A program made the position numbers and the translations under genes. Shown one piece after another: positions 6,289-9,093 of a stretch of DNA of 9,093 nt (positions are counted from its first letter, which is position 1; each line of letters opens with the position of its first letter). This stretch comes from Promethearchaeota archaeon (GTDB lineage: Archaea; Asgardarchaeota; Lokiarchaeia; Sigyniarchaeales; SOKP01), in assembly GCA_030615235.1 (NCBI GenBank), contig JAUWZR010000096.1, forward strand, positions 1-9,093, given 5' to 3'. Below the pieces are notes generated by a model. It searched no databases. It was given only the letters and a program-made list of their open reading frames with translations, and had not been told where the DNA came from.

Positions 6289-8175
6289 TTAAGTTAATGA
6301 TTGAATTAATTTTTTAAATATTTCAAAATCGTTAATAAATTCATAGGACAGCACCAAATTAACTATTTTAAATTGGTTCCCGTAAAAAATACTTGTTAAG
6401 TTATCAACCGTTTTTCCTCCCTTGAAGAGATCATCGTCTATTATCACATTAACACTATCTTTAAGATTACTCATAATTTTCGATTTAATAGCATTCATTT
6501 CCTCTGAAATAGACGCTAAAATGACGGTGGGTTTTCCCAAATACGGTATGAAGTCTAAATTAAAAATCCTTACTTGATTTGTTATTTTTTCAGGTTGAAC
6601 AAATCTTTTTAGGGTATGTTGTATGATCCTTACTTCCTCTTCGTCGTGATCGCTTATAGAAGGATAGATATAATAAGCAATGGGTTTATCGGAATTATAC
6701 GCTAACTCCGAGTAAACTCTATCTAACAAAGGGAAAATACTAAAATTAAAACTAAATAAAGAAATTAGAGCGATGTTAAAATTAAAATTGCCTGCGAGGA
6801 CATTATTACTTACATTTCCTCCAATGAGAGAAAAAGTTTGTATTTCATTTGAAATTTTAGATGTATATGTATTCAATACATAGAATTGAGAAAATTGACC
6901 AATAGGTTCTATTTTAGTTTTTTTTTCTTCAACCATTTCATAAATCTCGTTGAAGAGATCCTTCGCGATATTTTCTCTAAGCTCTTCTGAACTTAATTCT
7001 CCTATTCTTTTATCCGCTGTTTCAGGGCAATCTAATTCGGCCAGGATACATATAGTTTCTTTAAAATATTCGTAAGCAGGATTGTTATACTTGCGTTCTG
7101 ATAATGTTATTTTCTCTGAGTTCAGAATAATCTGATCAATTCGTTTTAATAGAGGGAGAATCAAGGCGTCCTTATTTTCTTCATGGAGATTTTTTATAAT
7201 ATTGAATAGAGCTTTAATTCTAATGATCTCATCTTCAATTTGCTCTACAAGCTTTAGTGCTATAGCTGCTTCTTTTTCTAAAGAATAAGAAAGTATATCG
7301 AGAAGAAATTTTTCCCTTACCTTTGTATCTTCAATTAACGAGAGAATTTTAGGAATTTTATCGGGATTAACATTAATAAAATCAAAAGCGATGTTTTTAA
7401 TTATCTGATTTTTTTTTTTAAGATCTTTTAGATTCTTAGCTGTCTGTAAGCTCTCATCCAAATTTCTAGAAGCGTTAGCCCTAATTAGGGCATAGTATAA
7501 TTCTACCCTTTCTTGCTTGTCAGAGATTTGTAGTGCGGTTTCAAGAGATTTTTCAAATTCACCAATAGAAACATAAGATTTTGCGAGCTTTTTAAGCTTA
7601 TCTTCAATTTTCCCACGAACTACATCAGCATTGGGTTTTAGCAGTTCGCTACCTGGGGAATGATCTTCAGGTTGAGGTTCAGTAGATATGTTAATTAACT
7701 CTTTAAGTTGTTTCTCAATTTTCTTAGTGTCACTTTCACTAGATGGAATAACATATTCGTTGATATTAAATAAATCTCTTTTAATGTGTTGAAGAAATTG
7801 TTTCTTCTTCAAAATAGAGTTTATTTTGCTCGTAGAGATAGTTTCTCTTATATGTTGAACCTTCACGGCGTACTCTACTAGTTTCATCCAATAAGCATTG
7901 ATTGTCAGTTTACCAAAACCGTCTCTGACAGGCGTTAGCATTAAATTGATCGTTTTGGCTTCGCTCGGAGCAAATTTGACCTCGTCTTTGAATTCACTTG
8001 GTCTAACATCGATCTCGAGATTTTCTCCCTCAAAAATGAACTGAAAGTGTTCATCTTTGTTAGATTGGTTTATTATTTCTAAGGAAATCGGATTCTCAAC
8101 ATTAGGTATTAATAGGTTTTGAGGGAATTTTTTCACGCTTATCGAAATAACATGATTAGGTTCTGGAGTAGACAT
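6289..8175 (-). CDS. 628-residue protein of unknown function: beta-sandwich, helical solenoid and alpha/beta C-terminal domain
   Basis: I do not recognise this protein. Residues ~8-107 look like an immunoglobulin-like beta-sandwich (alternating hydrophobic strands such as ISLEIINQS and TINLMLTPV). Residues ~110-180 are a charged linker with a Pro/Glu/Ser patch. Residues ~185-420 are antiparallel helical pairs resembling TPR or HEAT repeats (YVSIGEFEKSLETALQI, then IKALFNIIKNL). Residues ~430-628 alternate strands and helices (PTVILASIS, SVNVIIDDD), as in a Rossmann-like fold, but show no P-loop or catalytic signature. There is no signal peptide or membrane helix, so it is probably cytosolic. 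Start ATG at 8173-8175 has a TATA-like box ~33 bases upstream. It is the first gene of the likely three-gene operon with the ligase and amidohydrolase, so a scaffold or regulatory role is a guess. Confidence 0.8.
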   Translation of the reverse strand: MSTPEPNHVISISVKKFPQNLLIPNVENPISLEIINQSNKDEHFQFIFEGENLEIDVRPSEFKDEVKFAPSEAKTINLMLTPVRDGFGKLTINAYWMKLVEYAVKVQHIRETISTSKINSILKKKQFLQHIKRDLFNINEYVIPSSESDTKKIEKQLKELINISTEPQPEDHSPGSELLKPNADVVRGKIEDKLKKLAKSYVSIGEFEKSLETALQISDKQERVELYYALIRANASRNLDESLQTAKNLKDLKKKNQIIKNIAFDFINVNPDKIPKILSLIEDTKVREKFLLDILSYSLEKEAAIALKLVEQIEDEIIRIKALFNIIKNLHEENKDALILPLLKRIDQIILNSEKITLSERKYNNPAYEYFKETICILAELDCPETADKRIGELSSEELRENIAKDLFNEIYEMVEEKKTKIEPIGQFSQFYVLNTYTSKISNEIQTFSLIGGNVSNNVLAGNFNFNIALISLFSFNFSIFPLLDRVYSELAYNSDKPIAYYIYPSISDHDEEEVRIIQHTLKRFVQPEKITNQVRIFNLDFIPYLGKPTVILASISEEMNAIKSKIMSNLKDSVNVIIDDDLFKGGKTVDNLTSIFYGNQFKIVNLVLSYEFINDFEIFKKLIQSLT

Positions 8176-8200
8176 AATTGAAAGGATATTTGGTATTAGT

Positions 8201-8214
8201 GTTATATTAAATTA
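8201..8214 (-). promoter_or_regulatory. TATA-like promoter of the three-gene operon
   Basis: TAATTTAATATAAC on the minus strand is centred about 33 bases before the ATG at 8175, which has no Shine-Dalgarno motif. The spacing suits a leader of a few bases. It heads the run of three closely spaced minus-strand genes. Confidence 0.4.
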
Positions 8215-8251
8215 CGCAAAATTGATATTTGTTACGATTTAATTAGAATGT

Positions 8252-8277
8252 TAATGAAGTGATTATGAGCTTCATTA
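8252..8277. repeat. Perfect 8-bp inverted repeat between the cis-prenyltransferase and the operon
   Basis: TAATGAAG (8252-8259) and CTTCATTA (8270-8277) are exact inverted arms around a 10-base loop. The repeat lies ~40 bases upstream of the operon's TATA-like box and ~55 bases beyond the cis-prenyltransferase stop. No T-tract follows on the minus strand, so it is not a classical terminator. It could be a regulator-binding palindrome or an RNA hairpin. Confidence 0.4.
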
Positions 8278-8322
8278 TGTTAATATCATCAATATAAAAC
8301 TTATTGATTTTAAATATTTACT

Positions 8323-8334
8323 TAAGAAAAAAGA
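8323..8334 (-). terminator. Oligo-T terminator directly after the cis-prenyltransferase stop
   Basis: On the minus strand TCTTTTTTCTT, with six consecutive T, begins right after the TAG stop at 8335-8337. This fits archaeal T-tract termination and separates this gene from the downstream operon. Confidence 0.45.
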
Positions 8335-9093
8335 CTACTTTCCCTTTCTTCTATTTCTATTAGAAAAATCTTTTAGATCTTCTATTACCATCTCTTTACT
8401 ATAATCAGGCCATAAATCCGCTCTAAACTTGAATTCTGCGTAAGATGCGTCCCATAATAAAAATCCGGAAATCCTTGCACCGTCATCCATTCCCGTTCTT
8501 ATGATGTAATCTACTTCAGGAAAATTTCGAGTATAGAGGTGCTTTTTAATTACTTCTCTATTAATTTCTTCTGCTTTAACGCCATTTTTAATAATTTCTT
8601 TTACTGCATCTACGATTTCTTCTTGTCCATCGTACATTATGCATAAATTAATGAAATTTTGATCGTTATCTTTAGTAAAATCAATTAACTCTTTAATTTT
8701 AACTCTAACTTCCTCAGGTAATAAATGAATACGCCCTATTACATTAAAGTTGACTTTCTCTTCTTTGACAGTCGCTTCCTTTACGACTGCATCAACAGCC
8801 TCTAAAATAATTCCAAAAATATATGTAATCTCCTTTTCACTTCTTTTTCTTAAATTCTCTAACGACAAGGCGTAGATGCTTAAATAATGTATGCCTGCTT
8901 CAAAAAAATCGAAAAGCCTTTCTCTTAAATTTTGGTAACCAATAAGATGACCTACATTAGTCCCAAGCAAATTTTTTGCTGCCCAACGGCGGTTTCCGTT
9001 TAAAAGTAGAAAATACTTCTAATTTCCGTCCAAAATTAAACCAACATGTTTGGGCAATTTTTCTTCTGCCAGGCCTTTTAATTCTTCCAAGAT
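8335..9093 (-). CDS. uppS: cis-prenyltransferase (UppS-like), interrupted by a 30-base in-frame stop-bearing insert; 5' end outside window
   Basis: This enzyme family adds isoprene units in cis to make long-chain polyprenyl diphosphates, the precursors of archaeal glycan-carrier lipids. From the right edge the frame reads KLPKHVGLILDGN, then an in-frame TAG (9019-9021), eight codons ending AAC-GGA-AAC, then RRWAAKNLLGTNVGH. Without the 30 extra bases, DGNRRWA and the 15-residue spacing to GH match bacterial UppS exactly. Downstream motifs are intact: YALSLENLRKR, IIRTGMDDGARISGFLLW, and YAEF carrying the second metal-binding acid. The C-terminus is lysine/arginine-rich and stops at TAG. The frame after the insert is otherwise undamaged. 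A TTG at 8970 could start a 211-residue frame, but it would lack the whole P-loop and the catalytic Asp. Status, working by recoding or freshly broken, is undecided. Confidence 0.85.
8993..9029 (-). repeat. 30-base insert with hairpin and flanking 7-base direct repeats in the cis-prenyltransferase P-loop
   Basis: On the minus strand ACGGAAA occurs at 9029-9023 and again at 8999-8993, offset by exactly 30 bases. Between them a hairpin has arms TAGAA (9021-9017) and TTCTA (9011-9007) with a 5-base loop. Past one U-C mismatch it extends by three A-U pairs and a G-U pair. The UAG stop is the first three bases of the perfect 5' arm. GGA recurs at 9027-9025 and 8997-8995. AAT at 9024-9022 precedes the stop, and AAC at 8994-8992 precedes the RRW codons. 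Deleting any 30-base register across the repeat restores Asp-Gly-Asn-Arg-Arg-Trp. No bulge-helix-bulge intron fold could be drawn. Confidence 0.8.

Noticed and set aside
8335..8970. A complete 211-residue gene starting at TTG 8970
   Set aside because: That start falls inside a conserved region. The upstream frame encodes the P-loop and HVGLILDGN, so the true gene starts outside the window.
8992..9030. A bulge-helix-bulge archaeal intron at the cis-prenyltransferase insert
   Set aside because: The exon strands GACGG and CCGUU can pair, but no 4-base central helix flanked by two 3-base bulges can be drawn around the insert ends. It remains only a formal alternative until RNA data exist.
1..9093. 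CRISPR array, tRNA or rRNA
   Set aside because: No regularly spaced repeats, no cloverleaf or GGTTCRA-type T-arm in context and no conserved rRNA segment were seen on either strand.

Overview
This is an AT-rich archaeal window, most likely from an Asgard archaeon of the Lokiarchaeia type. The lineage call is an inference from four things. A Ras/Rab-like small GTPase lies at the left edge. Coding is lysine-, isoleucine- and asparagine-rich, with no Shine-Dalgarno motif at most starts. TATA-like boxes lie close to start codons, as in leaderless archaeal genes. A cis-prenyltransferase of archaeal style lies at the right edge.

Layout. Bases 1-242 (+) hold the 3' end of the GTPase gene. A 72-base relic at 265-336 (-) encodes the last ~23 residues of a second copy of the window's amidohydrolase. 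Bases 351-1349 (-) encode a membrane-anchored FkbM-type methyltransferase. Bases 1545-1826 (+) hold a decayed C-terminal remnant of a TnpB (IS200/IS605-type) nuclease, with two stop codons in its zinc-ribbon segment. Bases 2019-2957 (+) encode a drug/metabolite-transporter-like membrane protein. From 3025 to the right edge everything is on the minus strand. Reading 5' to 3', these are a cis-prenyltransferase (8335 to beyond 9093), a 628-residue three-part protein of unknown function (6289-8175), a GCS2-family carboxylate-amine ligase (4602-6260) and a metal-dependent amidohydrolase (3025-4566). The last three are 28 and 35 bases apart and look like one operon. A plausible but unproven reading is a ligase that makes an amide or peptide bond, a hydrolase that cleaves or cyclises one, and a large scaffold or sensor protein encoded first.

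The most striking signal is at the right edge. The cis-prenyltransferase reads perfectly except that its invariant P-loop Asp-Gly-Asn-Arg-Arg-Trp is split by exactly 30 extra bases. These carry an in-frame UAG and a hairpin, and they are flanked by a 7-base direct repeat. Gly (GGA) and Asn (AAU/AAC) codons recur on both sides, so removing or skipping the 30 bases restores the motif exactly. This resembles the translational bypass of T4 gene 60 and the mitochondrial 'byp' elements. A recent disabling insertion, an unusual intron or an assembly error must also be considered.

Left of 3000 the region looks like a small accessory island: an amidohydrolase paralogue relic, a TnpB relic and two cargo-like membrane or sugar-modification genes.
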